Shown here in pieces: positions 27,253-41,000 of a stretch of DNA of 64,000 bases. Location: the NCBI RefSeq assembly GCF_030463565.1, contig NC_134645.1, positions 2,301,501-2,365,500 of the forward strand, written 5' to 3'. Below the pieces are notes generated by a model that was not told the DNA's origin, did not search any database, and saw nothing but the letters and a program-made list of their open reading frames with translations. Origin of the DNA: Pelecanus crispus. Its lineage: Eukaryota > Chordata > Aves > Pelecaniformes > Pelecanidae. A program made the position numbers and the translations under genes. Each line of letters starts with the position of its first letter. Within the stretch, counting starts at the first letter, position 1.

Positions 27253-28542
27253 AAGCCCAGAGACAATCCCAAGATAACATCCTATGTCATCCTTGGGGTC
27301 CGCCTGGGACAGCACTGCTTCTACAGCTATCTCCATCAGGCGGCTGCAAACTCCGTGTTACAGGTAATATCCGTGTTACAAGTAACTAATAAACCCATAG
27401 TTTAATTTCCTCTACGTATGTTGGAGCTGTGTATTTTACACGCTTTGCCCGTAACGCGGGACTTGCATAGGTGGTTTTCTGCACGCTTGCAATAGGTGGT
27501 AGCTACGTGTTTTGCTGCTCTCAGTATCTCGCTACTGCAAGTATTTGCTCGTTTTGTCAATTTTGCTGAGAACTGACAAAAAAACCCGTGTATTTCAAAG
27601 GCACCATCTGCTGATGAACATGCCAGGTGCTAGCCGATTATCTTAAAACACACAGGGCCCTTGAGGGTTTCTCCAAAGGTAGAATGGGAAGAATCACCTC
27701 AAAAATAAACCACAGTAAAAAAGCTTAAATAGCAAAGGTTGTACAAAGGGCATTAAACGCAGTCTGTGTTCCTGCACAGGGAGGCAAATCGGGCAGAAAG
27801 ACGGCGTGAGCACACGGACACCACTGAGCTGCCAGCCCGCACGCTGAGGGCGATGCGTCCTTCACGCGACGGAGCTGTCTGGGGAGCCTGGGATAGACCT
27901 GAAAAAATGTTTTATTTGAAAGATAAATTTGGCATGCAAGCCAGTCACCAGTGTTTACTGCAAATCTGCTTTTTTGAGTCCATCTTCTGTTGGATGCTGC
28001 CTGGAAATCTTTCTGTGCGTTGCTGTGAGGCTCTGGGAATTAGTGTGGGATCATATTTTATCCACATGTCTCTTAACCACAGATTCATACTGTTTTAATT
28101 TAAAGCTTTATTATAGATTGTCCATTTTTCTGAAGGGCAAACTGAAAACAATTTCTGATGTCATGGGTCAGGACGGTGGTTTGGGTTGTAGAAATATTTT
28201 CCGCTTAAGTATGTGGCCGTCAATGCTTGGCTTTGTCCCTTAGTTGCAGTTTGTGATTATTATTGGTTGCCTTTAAAAAAAAACCCATTTGATTATGCAG
28301 TTCTCATTTTTAGAGTGCACAATTAACTGAAGAGTGTACCTTACTTTGTCTAGCTTTGAATTTTTCTCAACTTCTGTATTTAGCAGCAACATTTTCAGCA
28401 AAACTGTACACAGGCAGCAAGGTAGCATGTGAAATTACAGTAAGCACATAGAGGAAGAATTTAATTGGTACATATTTGAGACAAATACCTGTTTTGAAAC
28501 CAATATGTGAACCAAATACGGTTCACGCTGGATGTGAAAACC
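27253..28542. other. Intergenic, nothing recognised
   Basis: Between CR1 copies. Open frames here are short and show no family I know. Confidence 0.4.
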
Positions 28543-28782
28543 TGGCTTCAAGCTGCGTCAGGGGAGGTTTAGACTGGATATTAGGAAAAATTTCTTCATG
28601 GAAAGAGTGGTCAAGCATTGGAACAGGCTGCCCAGAGAGGTGGTGGAGTCACCATCCCTGGAAGTGTTCAAAAAATGTGCAGAGGTGGCACTTTGGGACA
28701 TGGTTTAGTGGGCATGGGGGTGCTGGGTTGATGGTTGGACTGATGATCTTAGAGATCCTTTCCAACCTTAGTGATTCCTAGT
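28543..28782 (+). mobile_element. CR1 3' fragment, plus strand
   Basis: This matches the last part of the neighbouring CR1 at 26536-27252, from CTTCAAGCTGCGTCAGGGGA through GGTTTAGACTGGATATTAGG to TTTCCAACCTTAGTGATTCC. The coding frame is short and degenerate. Confidence 0.9.
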
Positions 28783-28837
28783 TTTTACTTTCATTAAAAA
28801 TAATCCAGCCACCAAGCCAGGAAACATGAAATTGCTA

Positions 28838-28943
28838 CTCTACCCTTAACTGGTTTAGTGGTGGACTTGGTAGCGTTGGGTCAATGGTTGGACTGGGTGA
28901 TCTTAAAGGTCTTTTCCAACCTAAATGATTCGATGATTCTATG
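28838..28943 (+). mobile_element. Second CR1 3' tail, plus strand
   Basis: It begins at CTACTCTACCCTTAACTGGT and ends in TGATTCGATGATTCTATG. It repeats the terminal 100 bp of CR1 about 60 bp after the previous copy, in the same orientation. Confidence 0.9.
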
Positions 28944-29194
28944 TCAAAGCAATGCATTGTTTCAATGTCACTATTTGACAAGGAAAGAGAGGGATTGTTT
29001 TAGGAAACATGAAACATATGGAACTGTGTGGGAAGCGGGTGGTACTACAGGGATTCAGATGGAGCAGTGCTACAGAGAACTTTGTTCTCCAGCCAGGGGA
29101 GGCCGAAGGAGGAGGGCAGGAGGCCCGCGGAGCTGCAAGACGGGAGGCACAGCCAGATTTTTCTGCCCCTAAGGAGACAGCAAGGTCTCTGGCG

Positions 29195-29375
29195 TGTCAC
29201 CGGGTCACAGAAGCGTGGAGGTGGGAAGGTGCCTCTGGAGACCGTCTCAACCCCTGGCTCAAGCAGGGTCAGAGGGAGCAGGCTGCCCAGGATTGTGACC
29301 CATCAGGTTTTGGGTGTCTCTGCAGATGGAGACTCCACAGCCTCTCTGGGCACCCCGTTCCAGCCTTTGGTTTGA
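29195..29375 (-). mobile_element. Diverged CR1 fragment, minus strand
   Basis: Reverse-complement CR1 features are visible: GGTCACAGAAGCGTGGAGG, TGCCTCTGGAGACC, CTCAAGCAGGGTCA, GCAGGCTGCCCAGGATTG and GACTCCACAGCCTCTCTGGG. It belongs to a different CR1 subfamily from the other copies and is more diverged, so probably older. Confidence 0.8.
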
Positions 29376-29889
29376 AGGCAAGGGCCTCAGCAACCCGCTC
29401 CCAACTGCCCCGCTTTCAGTTCGACCTGATGGCCAAGACCACTAATTTTTTAAAGTGCACCCTGTACTCACACGCTTCAGACCTAACTTAGGAAAAAATC
29501 CAAACCCCAAAACCAACTTCCCAATTAAAAGTGCTACAACAGCAATAATGCATTCAGTGTTATATCTAGGTCTGAAGCGTAGGTTTTGTTCTTTTTTTCC
29601 TTACCAAAACTTACTGCAAATGTAGTCTATTCACAGCTTGCTCCATGCCCGGTCCGGCCCAGTGCTCTCCACCAGTGTTGTCCCAAAGACGGGCTCTTTA
29701 CCCGCTGTGCAAGAACCAATTCACACCCCGAGTCGCGATCTTTGCTTTATGCCGTTTCTGCGCAGAGGTGGGTGCCGGGTGGTAACTCCACAAAGCTAGC
29801 GCACCCCGTTATCCTCGCTTCCCATATTTATACAATTAAACAAAGTCACTATGCCTACAGTTAACACCGACTTGTCACTCCTTGTTTTT

Positions 29890-30220
29890 TTTCTACTTTT
29901 GCTTCCACACCTACTTGTTAGTGGTTAGTTATTTCTACTTTTGCTTCCACACCTACTTCTTGTTACTTCTACTTCTGCTTCCACACCTAGTTAGTCGTTA
30001 GCTATTTCTACTTCTGCTTCCACACCTACTTGTTAGTTATTTCTACTTTTGCTTCCACACCTACTTGTTAGTTGTTATTTCTCCTTCTGCTTCCACACCT
30101 ACTTGTTAGTCATTAGCTATTTCTACTTTTGCTTCCACAGCTGTTAGTCCTTGGTTATTTCTACTGTTGCTTCGACACCTCCTCGTTAGCTGTTGGTTAT
30201 TTCTCCTTTCACTTCAATTT
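29890..30220 (+). repeat. Minisatellite, 34-42 bp period, about 9 copies
   Basis: The core GCTTCCACACCTACTTGTTA recurs with the phrase TTATTTCTACTTTT between cores. Cores start at 29901, 29943, 29977, 30016, 30051, 30089, 30131 and 30169, with a degenerate ninth near 30208. Periods are 42, 34, 39, 35, 38, 42, 38 and 39 bp. The plus strand is pyrimidine-rich. It ends about 430 bp upstream of the PRORSD1 start codon. Confidence 0.93.
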
Positions 30221-30479
30221 AAAGACATGGCTCCCTTTAAAATCCCTATGCATGCTGAGTGGGTAAGGGTCTCCTTTTGGAGGTGGGCAGCACTTTCCAC
30301 ATAGCCGTGGTGTTCACGTTATAATTAGCTGGCTCACTCAGGCGACGCTAATTAGTGGATCTTGCCGACTAGTAGAAGAGGCGCGAAGGGGCGTTTCGGC
30401 GCTCAAGGATGCACGTTGTTGTTTTGGGGATCTCGCTGCTCCTCCCTCCAGACGCCCCGGTGCCTGTTATCCCAGCACA

Positions 30480-30652
30480 CCCCTCCTCAGTCGCTCCTCG
30501 CCAGGACCGGCCGAGCAGCCGCGGCCGCCCCGGACCCCCGCGAGCGGGGCAGGCCGAGGGGCCGGCCGCCATTTTGTGGGCCGGCGCTGCCCGACGGAAG
30601 GGGCGGCGGCGCTGCCCGCCCCTCGGCCCGGCCCCGGCGGAGCGGCAGGGCC
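30480..30652 (+). promoter_or_regulatory. PRORSD1 CpG-island promoter
   Basis: GC-rich, CpG-dense DNA runs up to the start codon. GCCGCCATTTTG at 30565-30576 is a strong YY1-type site (reverse complement CAAAATGGCGGC), often found close to transcription starts. Confidence 0.65.
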
Positions 30653-31925
30653 ATGGCGGCGGGCCCGGAGCTGCGGGAGGCGCTGGCGCAGCGGCTGCGG
30701 GACTTGGGCATCGCCGCCGTCACCGCCGAGCACCCCCAGGTAGGGGCGGCCGCCGCCGCCACCCCTCCCCGCCGGGCCCCGGCCCCTCCCGAGCGGGCTG
30801 CGCCGGCCGCGCCCGCTGGGATCCCGGGCGTGAACTGCTCCGTACGGACGCACGGCGCAGGCTGCGGGGCGGCTTTGGGCTCTGCGCCCCGTTTCTTTTT
30901 TAACATAACGGAGCATCAGCATGGAAAGCGTCAGACTTTGCATTTCTATCTAGGTGGGCCTACAGGTGCTGGGCCTGGCAGGCAACTTTTGGGGCTTTTG
31001 GGGGCTATTTTGAGCGCAGACATTGAGTCGTTCCCCCTCTTCCGCGCTCCCGTCCCCCAGCCCCCCTTCCACGTGGCAGTTTAGGAGCTACAGCCCGTCC
31101 CCTTCTTTACCGTGAAGGCGACAGCATGCAACGCGGCATGCACGATGGCTTTCCAGACTTTTCCCAGTTAAACATGCACGCGCCGCATCCTTCCAATCTG
31201 CCTGTGGCAGAGCCGGAAAAAGGAGTGCTGTCGGGGCTGCCCTTTTGCATCTCTGAAGCGTGATATTCTTGCCTGTACACGAGATACAAATGATTCGGAA
31301 GGCGTGCAGGAGCAGTATGTCACATTTTATTTGCGCTCTTTTAAAATTTCTTCATAAAAGGGTACAGTTTTTAGGCCGAGTATAACATTCAGTATTTTCC
31401 AAGTATTTAACAAAAGATACCTGCCAGTATGCAACTAGAAGCCTAATGGGAGATGGAGACTCAGGCTGCACCAATTTTGTTTTCCAGGTGTTCACTGTTG
31501 AAGAAATGATGCCCCATGTCCAACACCTAAATGGAGGTCACAGTAAAAACCTTTTTCTTAAAGACAAAAAGAAGAAAGGGTTCTGGCTGGTGACTGTTCT
31601 GCACAACAGGCAAATCAATTTGAATGATCTTGCTAAAAAACTGGGCGTCGGAAGCGGCAACCTAAGATTTGCTGATGAAAACGCCATGCTGGAGAAGCTG
31701 AAAGTGGGCCAGGGCTGTGCGACGCCGCTAGCCCTCTTCTGTGACCAGGGGGATGTGAGGTTTGTGCTGGATGCCGGCTTTCTGGAAGGTGGCCACGAAA
31801 AGGTGTATTTTCACCCAATGACAAATTCTGCAACCATGGGCTTAAGCCCCGATGACTTTTTGAAGTTTGTGAGATCAACAGGCCACGATCCCATCATCAT
31901 ACATTTTGATGAAGACATTAAGTAG
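30653..31925 (+). CDS. PRORSD1: PRORSD1, ProRS-associated editing-domain protein
   Basis: This is a free-standing YbaK / ProXp-type domain, related to the trans-editing deacylases that remove wrong amino acids from tRNA; the exact substrate in birds is unknown to me. Two exons: 30653-30739 (29 codons, start GCCATGG, a strong Kozak context) and 31488-31925 (stop TAG), joined in phase 0 to give 174 aa, close to the length I recall for mouse (about 169). After the N-terminal helix, Lys49 in SKNLFLKD is the likely tRNA-contacting lysine. The GCATPLAL motif (105-112) and HPMTNSATMGL (138-148) are family hallmarks. No stop or shift is present. The human copy is annotated as a pseudogene (PRORSD1P), so an intact bird gene is informative. 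Poly(A) signal AATAAA at 31993-31998. Catalysis is inferred from family only. Confidence 0.95.
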
Positions 31926-31992
31926 ATGAAGTTCACGTTTCTGTTATTCGGTGTAGATTTTGTAGAGTGAAACTGGCAAAAGTCTCATTATA

Positions 31993-31998
31993 AATAAA
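31993..31998 (+). terminator. PRORSD1 poly(A) signal
   Basis: AATAAA 68 nt past the stop. A second AATAAA further on, near 32203, could give a longer transcript. Confidence 0.75.
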
Positions 31999-32019
31999 AT
32001 TTGAAAAAAACCAGGCTTA

Positions 32020-35000
32020 CTCCTCCCTTTACTTTTTCAATTCTGTAAATTTATATTGTATAATCTGGTGAGAAAAAAAGACTGTCTTCGAATTATTAGA
32101 AGTTTAACAGAACATTCTAAAAAAGACAGACACTTGCAAGCTACCACTAAGTAGCCAGTAAGTAGAGAAGGGGTTATTCAAATAATGTTACACTGTTTAT
32201 TAATAAAATGGATAAACCTGGAAATTTCTGTGTGTGGTACTGGCCTTGAAGGTTTAAATTTAAACCAACATAATTAGGAAATAATTAATTAATGTAGAAG
32301 TTCTAAAAATATTTGTCAGTATACACAGGAAAGAGATGTCCAAATTGCGTACCTGTACCCATTTGTCTCCTACTACACATTGCTTTATTATTTTCACCTA
32401 GAAAAACCCAACTTAGCTACGCTACAGAAAACACATTTGATTGTCTACAGTTTTAGTTGCATTTTCGCTGTCACGGTATCCTCCCCTTGGGCAAGAATTA
32501 CTCAGTCCTCTGGCGATTCCCAGATGACACGGCTACCAGCTGCGTGCCTCCCCCCTTCCCAGAGCCTTTCCAAAAGCGGCAGAAGACGAGGAGCCGCCCG
32601 GCAGTGGCAGAAGAGCTCCAAGGAATGACGTTGCTGCCGGTTCCTGACCGGGCGCAGCAAGTCCCGGTGACTGGTGGGAGGAAAGTTAACACAACCCGCA
32701 ACCCTATTCACTTTCGTGTGCCATTTCTACAGAGTCACGAACCCATAGAGGACGTGCGTCTTCTCTGCTCCACTGTACCTTAACCAGCACCTATAGGAAC
32801 GGAAAGAACGGTACCAGTAGCTGCACTTGAGCCTCTCCCTTCGGGAGAAAGGGACTGCATGTATGCTCATCCGTTGTGTTTAAGAGGTTGAGGGAAGGTT
32901 AATTTGGCTTTCAATAGAGAATATATATTTAGTATAGAAAAGTATCTACTATCACAAGAACAAGACCGGTACATTCTCAACGTTAAAATTTCTAATCTAA
33001 TCCTTCCTCCTCCTCTCCCCTGCCTAAATGAATAAAACCCCCTTCAAGCAGACTATGTGTTGAAGAGAGAAGCAGCAGAAACTCCACCGAGTCCAGTAAA
33101 CATACCGTGGCAACAAGCACCCGCACAAAACCCAAAGACGGTGGAGTAGTGAAAGTGGGGGACAAAATCTGAAGGTGAGGGGGAAAAGGGCTTTTGAACA
33201 CAGCCTAACGAAAACGTCACGTGCAAACTATGCCTAAAGGCAAGCAATAGCATCAACACAAGTTGAAACAGAACGGAAACGAAGAATACAGAACCATGAA
33301 GAGAAGACACACCGAAGGACTTGCCATCTTGGATGACTTTGCTGTTGCATCACGCTAAAGGATGCGACGCTAACGGTGATAAGGGCAAACATTTCAAAGA
33401 AACACAAGACAAAAATCGGCCAACTTGACTCAGTTTCATTCTAGATGGCCAAGACAGTTCTATGAGCTGAGAACATCACAAACATCAGTGTGCTGGATTT
33501 TTTTTTCCCCTGTAAGGAAGTGAAATCTTTAATTCTACAGAATGAACAACTACCCTTAACTGAGTAAGAAAAAGCATCTTCTAGGGTAAGGTGAGTTACT
33601 TCACAAAGACCCCTACCATGGTGTCCTTCGTGTCCGAAGGATTTGGCACCTGTTCTGAGAGATGTGACCGTAACGACAGAGCACTTCATGATGCAGTGGT
33701 TTAAATTCTCCCCTCCACCTGAGGAAGACACAAACCAACCCCATCTACCATGGCTGCCATCTCAAATGGGAAAGAAGAGCCCTAAAAATGTTAACGCTAC
33801 AGGAAGAGTCACTAGGAAGATGTCCAGATATGTGTGATTTTGTACTTGTTGTTAAATAAAAGACTGAAAGGAACATCCGGTATTTGGGAACATTGGGTTG
33901 ATTAATGAACTCTGGATCGACAAATGCGTTACTAAATTAGCTAGATATTAAGATAGGGTCTTACCTGTCTTTAAAAGTAAAATTTATCTTACCCTCTGTC
34001 TGCCACTCACTCTCCCTCCCCTTGGAGGCTTCTTCTTTGTGGTACCCCAAAATCCTTTATCACTTTAAAAAAAAAAATTGGCGTTGTCAAGGTTTTTAAA
34101 TCCATAAAGCTTTACATGTGAAAAATTGCTTTAAAGACGCGCACAATAGCAGTTTTACTATGCTTCACGAATCTTAAAATCTGTACGACCTAAAATTTAA
34201 CTACCTGTGTCCTCAGAAGAGACTGAGGCTTGTCTCCGCAAAAATAACCACCAAGCAAAATCGAAGCTTCAAATACTACATTTCGCAAATCTATAATGAT
34301 TTCTTTTTGTATTTACTTATGAAATTAGTGTCTTTTTTTTCTTTTTTGTGTAATATCAAAATAGTGTATGGTCAAAAGCTACACAGGTCTACGGAAATAA
34401 ACAACACGAAACAAACTACACACTGTCCAGAAAAATTCTGCTACAGTTTTATCGGTTTCCTTCCGGCAGAAATACTCACTGAACACATCACCAACTGACC
34501 ACAACGCCATCACGTAACACCAATATCTTCCCGGTAACATCAGTTTCCAGAAAAAGTGTGTATAAATGTACACACAAAAGAAGAATAAAGATTATTTGGT
34601 TTGGCATTTTAATAACATCATTAATAAATGTATACAATGGCAAACATTAAAAAAATCAATATGTCAAGGAAATTACAGTTTTAAATAAGAGCTTTTAAAG
34701 TTTTGTTTCACACCTACGTACATTCCTTTAAGGCAGTTTTATTAATATCAAAGCATTATTTACATATACATTATCATCTAACTCTAAAAATCATACATGA
34801 GCTCCTTTGTTGAGGCTGCATCATGTCTCGGAAAAAGTTTAGCAATAATACGTGTTGGGAATGTTACTAAATCCTCAGCAGACTATCAGAAAAGTAAATA
34901 AAAATTACACATCGTATAGCACTACGACCTCTTCTGTCATCTTGAACTAGCAGAGAGAGATTTGGCAACTCTTGCAGTCAAAAGCTGCGTGTGTACTCTT

Positions 35001-38000
35001 GTTGTACGCTGTCCAAGAGCTGCCACGTTCTTCCCCTGGGAGTTCCGTGTTTCAGGAAATGCGAAGCGGCTCCCAAATTACATTTACGTTTTTATTTTAT
35101 TTTAAGGGCACAGACTGGAAAGACTTAAGAAAGGAAAAAGAAAATAGCTGAAAAATCACCAGAGCGCAGATAACCTCCTGACTGCTCTTCTGCTCTGAAA
35201 CTTCCTTGCAAAAGCAGGTGCTGGGAGAAGTCGATTCTGATCTCTGAAGTCCCAATGCATCCCCCGTGCTGCTTTTGGCTAATTTAGCCAACGCAGCCCC
35301 AAATCCCGCTCTGGCCTCTGTACCGATGCCGGTGACGTGGGTCGAACGCCGCTTACGACGGCACGGACGGGCGCTAGCCAGGAGCCCGAGCTGACCTGCC
35401 CTAGACGCTGACCTGGCAGGATGAATTCCACCCCCAAACTCCCACCGATTCTCTCACAGAAGGAAACCTTGCTTAGGTTTTTGGATCAGGGGGGTTCATT
35501 TCTACTACATGTTATCAATTAAGCAGGAACTGTAAAGTTTGTGACTACCCCCCGCTGTGATGGCACAGATGCTTTAAGAAGGCGTAATAATATGCAAAAA
35601 GCAAGCGTAGAAGTGGTGATGGGTAGTCTTGGACAACTTAATGAATACAGAAAAGAGCTGAGCTAATAAATGAACCATCAGGAGACACCTGCGTGACGAA
35701 AATGACACGGCCACGTGTGGCGAGGGCAGGTTCCGCGTGCCCAGCGACGCTCCTCGCGGAGAAGCGCGTGCCGTGCGGTCACGGCAATACACCGCTCTCG
35801 CCTAATTCCCAGGGTCTCGGAGAATCGGGCACACCTAAACACGCACAACTGCTCGGATTCTGCGAATACAAACAGCATTTGGCACTACGGTTTGTATCTG
35901 TTCAAGACACGCGTTCTTCTAAAAATAGCGACTCTGCTATTAAAAGAGTTTGAAGTGCATCAGTCCTCTGTGGTCAAAGAGAGCTAGGAAAATCCAGTCA
36001 TGATCACACCCTGAAATGAGCTTGAAAATATCGTAATTTAGAATCAGAGATTTCTTCCTAATATTTATGGTATTTCAATTCCCTTCTGTAACAGCTATGC
36101 CTTTAGTAAGGGCTACCGGCATTCCAGATTTTCTATCTTTATCTTTGCCTCCGAAATTCTGTAAAGGCAATTTTTCCTTCACTCTCTAATCCCACCCGCC
36201 CCTCTGGTGACATCTCGTAGCTGTCAGCGCACGGCTCGGAACGCCCCGCATCCTTCTCAAAAACGTCACAGTGTCAGCTACAGCGTGGGAAATTATTCCA
36301 AATGGAACTGTGCTCAGGCTGCCTACGACACCATCGTGGAGCTGGATTTCAGGAGTGCTCCGGGCTTTAGATCACTCCTGGGATTGCTAATCCATGTTGA
36401 TAAGTTCTGCAAAAATCACTGTGCTTCCACTGAAATCATTGAAAGTCTTCACACCGAGAATAAGGGACCAGAAATGGATGCTAGTGAGAGCTGGTCATTA
36501 GAATAAACCAATGATTTTAATGCAATACCAAAAACGCCTTTGGAGGAAGAATGGAAATTCTATACAGTGCAGAGCTGCAAAATTGGTCCTCTTTTCACTT
36601 AAGAAAAAAAACCAAGAAATGTTTCAATTATCTGTGAAAACAATCCCAGGCTGGACCCAGTATTTATATTGTAAAACCAAAATATTCTGTTTAGATCTAG
36701 ATCTTTTAGCACATTTTATCATAAAATGTATTTTGGAAGGAAGTCATTTAAAGGAAAAAAAAAAAAAACCAAGAAAACTTCCCCTTCTAAAGCTTATTGA
36801 ACTTTCCGCTTCCCCCGCTCTTTTGACAGAATTTCAGTAAAACAAAAAAATGACTTGCCGGTATGCTTTTGAATCTGTTGAACTGCGTTCTCTCTCCAGT
36901 GAAAAACAATTCTCTTCCAAGTGTCCCTGACAGCTTGAGACTTTTATAAACGACAAAACCTCAGGAAGCGAGCCGTTACCAAGCTGGAGCGGCTCCACCG
37001 CACGGTCGGAGCGGCGGCGTGATCAATCTGCGGGCAGCCTGCAGCCCTAGCTCTGCGAAGATGTCGCGCTTACCTTTAGCTTAGGTGACCGGAGCTAGCT
37101 GTGGGTGGAAGTTATGTACGTGCCTGTTGGAAGACAGGACACTAGGAGGTGACACAGTTAACCCTTTAGAACAGGAATAGGAATGCGCTTACTGGTTTGT
37201 AATAAAATCAAATTATGATAACTCAGTTTGGATCCGCTTATCAATCCCGTACGCTTCCTTTGAGCTCTCTGCACATGCTTTCAAGACAACAAATGTATGC
37301 GACCACCAAATGTACCAATAACATTTGTTGACTTTAATATAAATCAGTAACGAACAAAATGTATCTTACTAATAAAAGATAACCTTAAGGGGAACTGATT
37401 GTAAAATGCATATGATATTATTTACATTTCTTTTTGCCATCAAGAAACCTCCTAAGCCACGATCAGAAAAGACAAACAATTTAAAAAAAAAAAAAAAAAA
37501 AATCAGTGAATACACAAACATCATAAGACAGTCTTATCCTGGAAATGCCATTTGCTGAAAACAGCCTCATATTAAAATAAAAGTTATAGAAAAATCATAC
37601 CTAACAATTTCCTGTCAGAAGCATCTGAACATATATATGCAGAATAACTTGGGAATGTGAAAAAACACAGATGACAAACAGTTTCTGTATAATGAGATTA
37701 TCCCATGACTCCCACTTTCGTTAGTTACCGAACTTTGTCATGTATGTAAACAAATTTTTTTCTCTTGCAGTATGCAACAAAAATCAGCATAAACTTTTTA
37801 AAGAGCAATTTCATGCAGATTATGCTAACCAAATAAGGCAGCGAAGTGCCAGTAAGCTGTGAGGTTTTGGTATCTGTATATACAGTCAATTTCAACAAAA
37901 TACTACAGCATTTATTTTACATTTACAGAAGTAAATATAAACTGCTAGTTATGGGGTTTTTTTGGCTAATTATTAGCAGAAGCTTAAGCAAATCAGCGGC

Positions 38001-41000
38001 TAATTTCATAAACAGAAGATGAAAGAAGTTTGTTTGTTTTTTTTCCTGGAGTAATTCTTGAGACCTTAAAATTCTTGGTCCTTAGGGAGATGAGAACTGT
38101 CCTTTATTCAGTAGATCTTAACAGTGCAATGTGCAATAATTCCTAAGACCATCTACAAATTTTCGGCAGTAGACTCCAGTAGAGCTCCTTGATTCAAGGA
38201 AGGAAGGAAGGTAGGTAGGTTTTTATTTCTTGCCTGCTCTAGTCACGAAGAATGTAAAAAATTCCCTTAATTTTTATTAATGATTCCTACAGGCGCTGTC
38301 TTGTTACTTCAGATATAAAGGCTTCATACTGAGATACTGAAGGACACTTTTCTCTCTGCGTTCAGTTGAAAGGTAGAAAGAGAAAAGAACATGAGAAAAG
38401 CTTAAAGTGTAGAAGTATAAAATACAGAGTTAAGTCACTAACAGAACTAACAGCACTAACAGCATGCATCAAAGATGTTTTAATGAAGTCAAGAGAAGGA
38501 CAGAATGCCAAAGACAAGCTTTATAAAAAGGCAGTTTCCTTGTAGTATCGAATACTTCGTACGTTTTGTTAAACTCTTCTTTTAGATTTATCTGTCCCTT
38601 TCTAAGAACCGACTTCAATATTACTTCTTAATGTGATTTCTTTGAACTTTCTTCTTCAAGAGACTGGAAAAATAAATGGAATTTTGACAGGCAAAAGGCT
38701 AAATGGGATGACGTTCCCTGCCTACACAGGCAAAATAACTGCTATAAAGCAACCTGTTCTGGCTTAACTAATAAGCAAGATAGAAGCCAGTTAAGCAAGC
38801 AGTATTTACATCTGGTTAATGCAATGTGCACTTGTTCTTATACGTAATGCTGTTAGTTTGTTGTAAATGAAATTAATCTCATTTACATTTTGGGCAGGAA
38901 ACTCACCACTTGGCCCACATCTCATGTAGTGGGTAATAGAATTAGGAGCTTTGTTGCTCCCTAGACCTGCTTTTTGAATTTCTGCTTTCTGGGATAGCTT
39001 CCACATCTGCAGAGAAAAGCATTTCATGTTATTCATTGTGTTTATCAGGACAAGAAAAAAAACCCTCATGCATAAAATACATTCTACTTATTAGTAGAAC
39101 AGAAGGATATATAAACACTCTTTTTTTTTTTTTTTTTTAAGAGGAAAGGACAGAGGAGAGGGATAGAAGAAACTCACTGTTAGTGCCTACTCAACTATGC
39201 TCATTAAAGTTCATCTTAGCATTCAGAATACCCAGGTATTATTTTCAAAGCCACAATCAGATATACTTAACTTTTAGATACACTAACCCTAAATTTCAGC
39301 CTGTATGAAAAGGAAAAATAGTAATCAGACATAATCAAGGCTGACTGAGCCTAGCAGAGAACTTAACTCATCTTTGCATTTTTACCTGCTACACATTGAC
39401 AGAAACGTTCAATTTCAGTTCTGCAAAACAGAAAATTATCTTTGCATGCAACAGCAACGTGCAAAATGCAGTATCTTAATTTACTATTCACTTAAAGCAA
39501 AGCATCAAGCAAACCTTTAACTGCAAGCAAATTACTGAGCCTGAACAACAAAACCTTTTTTGGCTGGCAGCCACATATTTATCATTTATAATGACCATGC
39601 AAAGTCCTAACTTATCATTTTTAAGGCAGCAGGGACCGAGGAATGAGCAAGCGCACAGTATGTTTTACCGTCAGCCATCTGAACGGCCAAGGAGCAGTAG
39701 TGACTGGGTCTGAAAGGAATTTCACAGATCCTTCCACTAGTTGAGCATAGACCAACAGACATCCATGATGTTATTTTTAAAGTGTGAAGTCCAAAGTGGA
39801 GGAAAAATAACCCTTCTGTACATGAAAATATTTGTTTTCTTTCATATACAATACACAAATGTCAAAAATTTATTTTTCAGAGACATTAAAAAGTCTCTAG
39901 CAGCATGCTTTTGCTGCCTCCAGCTGAACTCAATGGAGCAAAACCAGGAGCACAAAAGGTTATTATCCTCAGAACTGGAATGCAATTTCTTACAAATTTA
40001 TAAAACAATGCAAAATAGTAATTTGAGCTGGACAAGGCTAGTCTCGAACTCCCGTAGAGGATCTGGGACGCTTGTGTTCAAAGGCACAAACACTCAGTTA
40101 TTCCGAAGCCGTTTGCGTCTGAGAGAGAAGCTGTTTTAATGCTGCCCCCCCCGCAATGGAGTAAGGTAAAACACAGGCTAGAGCAGGCATAAATAGTCAC
40201 CATCAGATTTGGTTTGTATGTGAAAGCTCAGGGCTGTGAAAAGAAATGAAACAACGCAAACTGAAGTGCCCCATGGGTGGTGGCTGGGGGCGAAAAAAAA
40301 AAAGTATTTTGTTGCCTTGATAGCAAGCTGTAACTTCACTCTACAGGGGTGGCCTTTGCAATTTCTCTTTAGACCTCGGCCTTGCTCACAACTGGGGCTC
40401 AGCGGTCATGCTGGAGAGTTCGTAGTAAACACATCTGGAGACAACACTGGTCTTTTTTGTAGCTGTGACAGTCTAAGAACCTAAGCAAGACAAAGCTGGC
40501 AAACGAGGTAATAGCGTGCCTGAAAGCTTATCCCATTTCTCCAACAATAGCAGTTGGTCTGAGCAGAAGATACTACCTCTAGCTGCAAACTTTGTTCTGC
40601 TCCCAACAAGCGGTCTCGCTGCAAGACACAGGCTTGCAAGTCAGTTAAGAAAAATCCAGATACTGGTAGCACAGTATGGGTTTATAATAATTACTATCAA
40701 GAGCTAAGAAGAATTTCTTTATAATTCCTTAAATAACTTGCAAAACGTATTATGCACCCGTCACTTCAGATAACAGCACTGTTCATCTCAAAGCTCATTC
40801 AGACACATCTACAGATTAAGAGAAATGAAGTCAGATGACAGGACCGAAGACCAGAACACTGATCTTGCTGTGTGAATGTGTGTGAAATTAAGATTATATG
40901 TCAGATTTGGGTTTGGGTTTTTTTTAACAGTGAGACAGTTCTAGAGGGAATACAGCAGTAACTAACAGCACGCTGTGAACAACATGGAAGAGAAGTGAGA

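Noticed and set aside
30362-31084. 240-codon open frame on plus
   Set aside because: It runs over the PRORSD1 CpG island in a frame different from the real exon 1 and has no domain.
36207-36840. Two adjacent open frames on plus (99 and 109 codons)
   Set aside because: No motif, no splice or poly(A) context and AT-rich codon use; likely chance.
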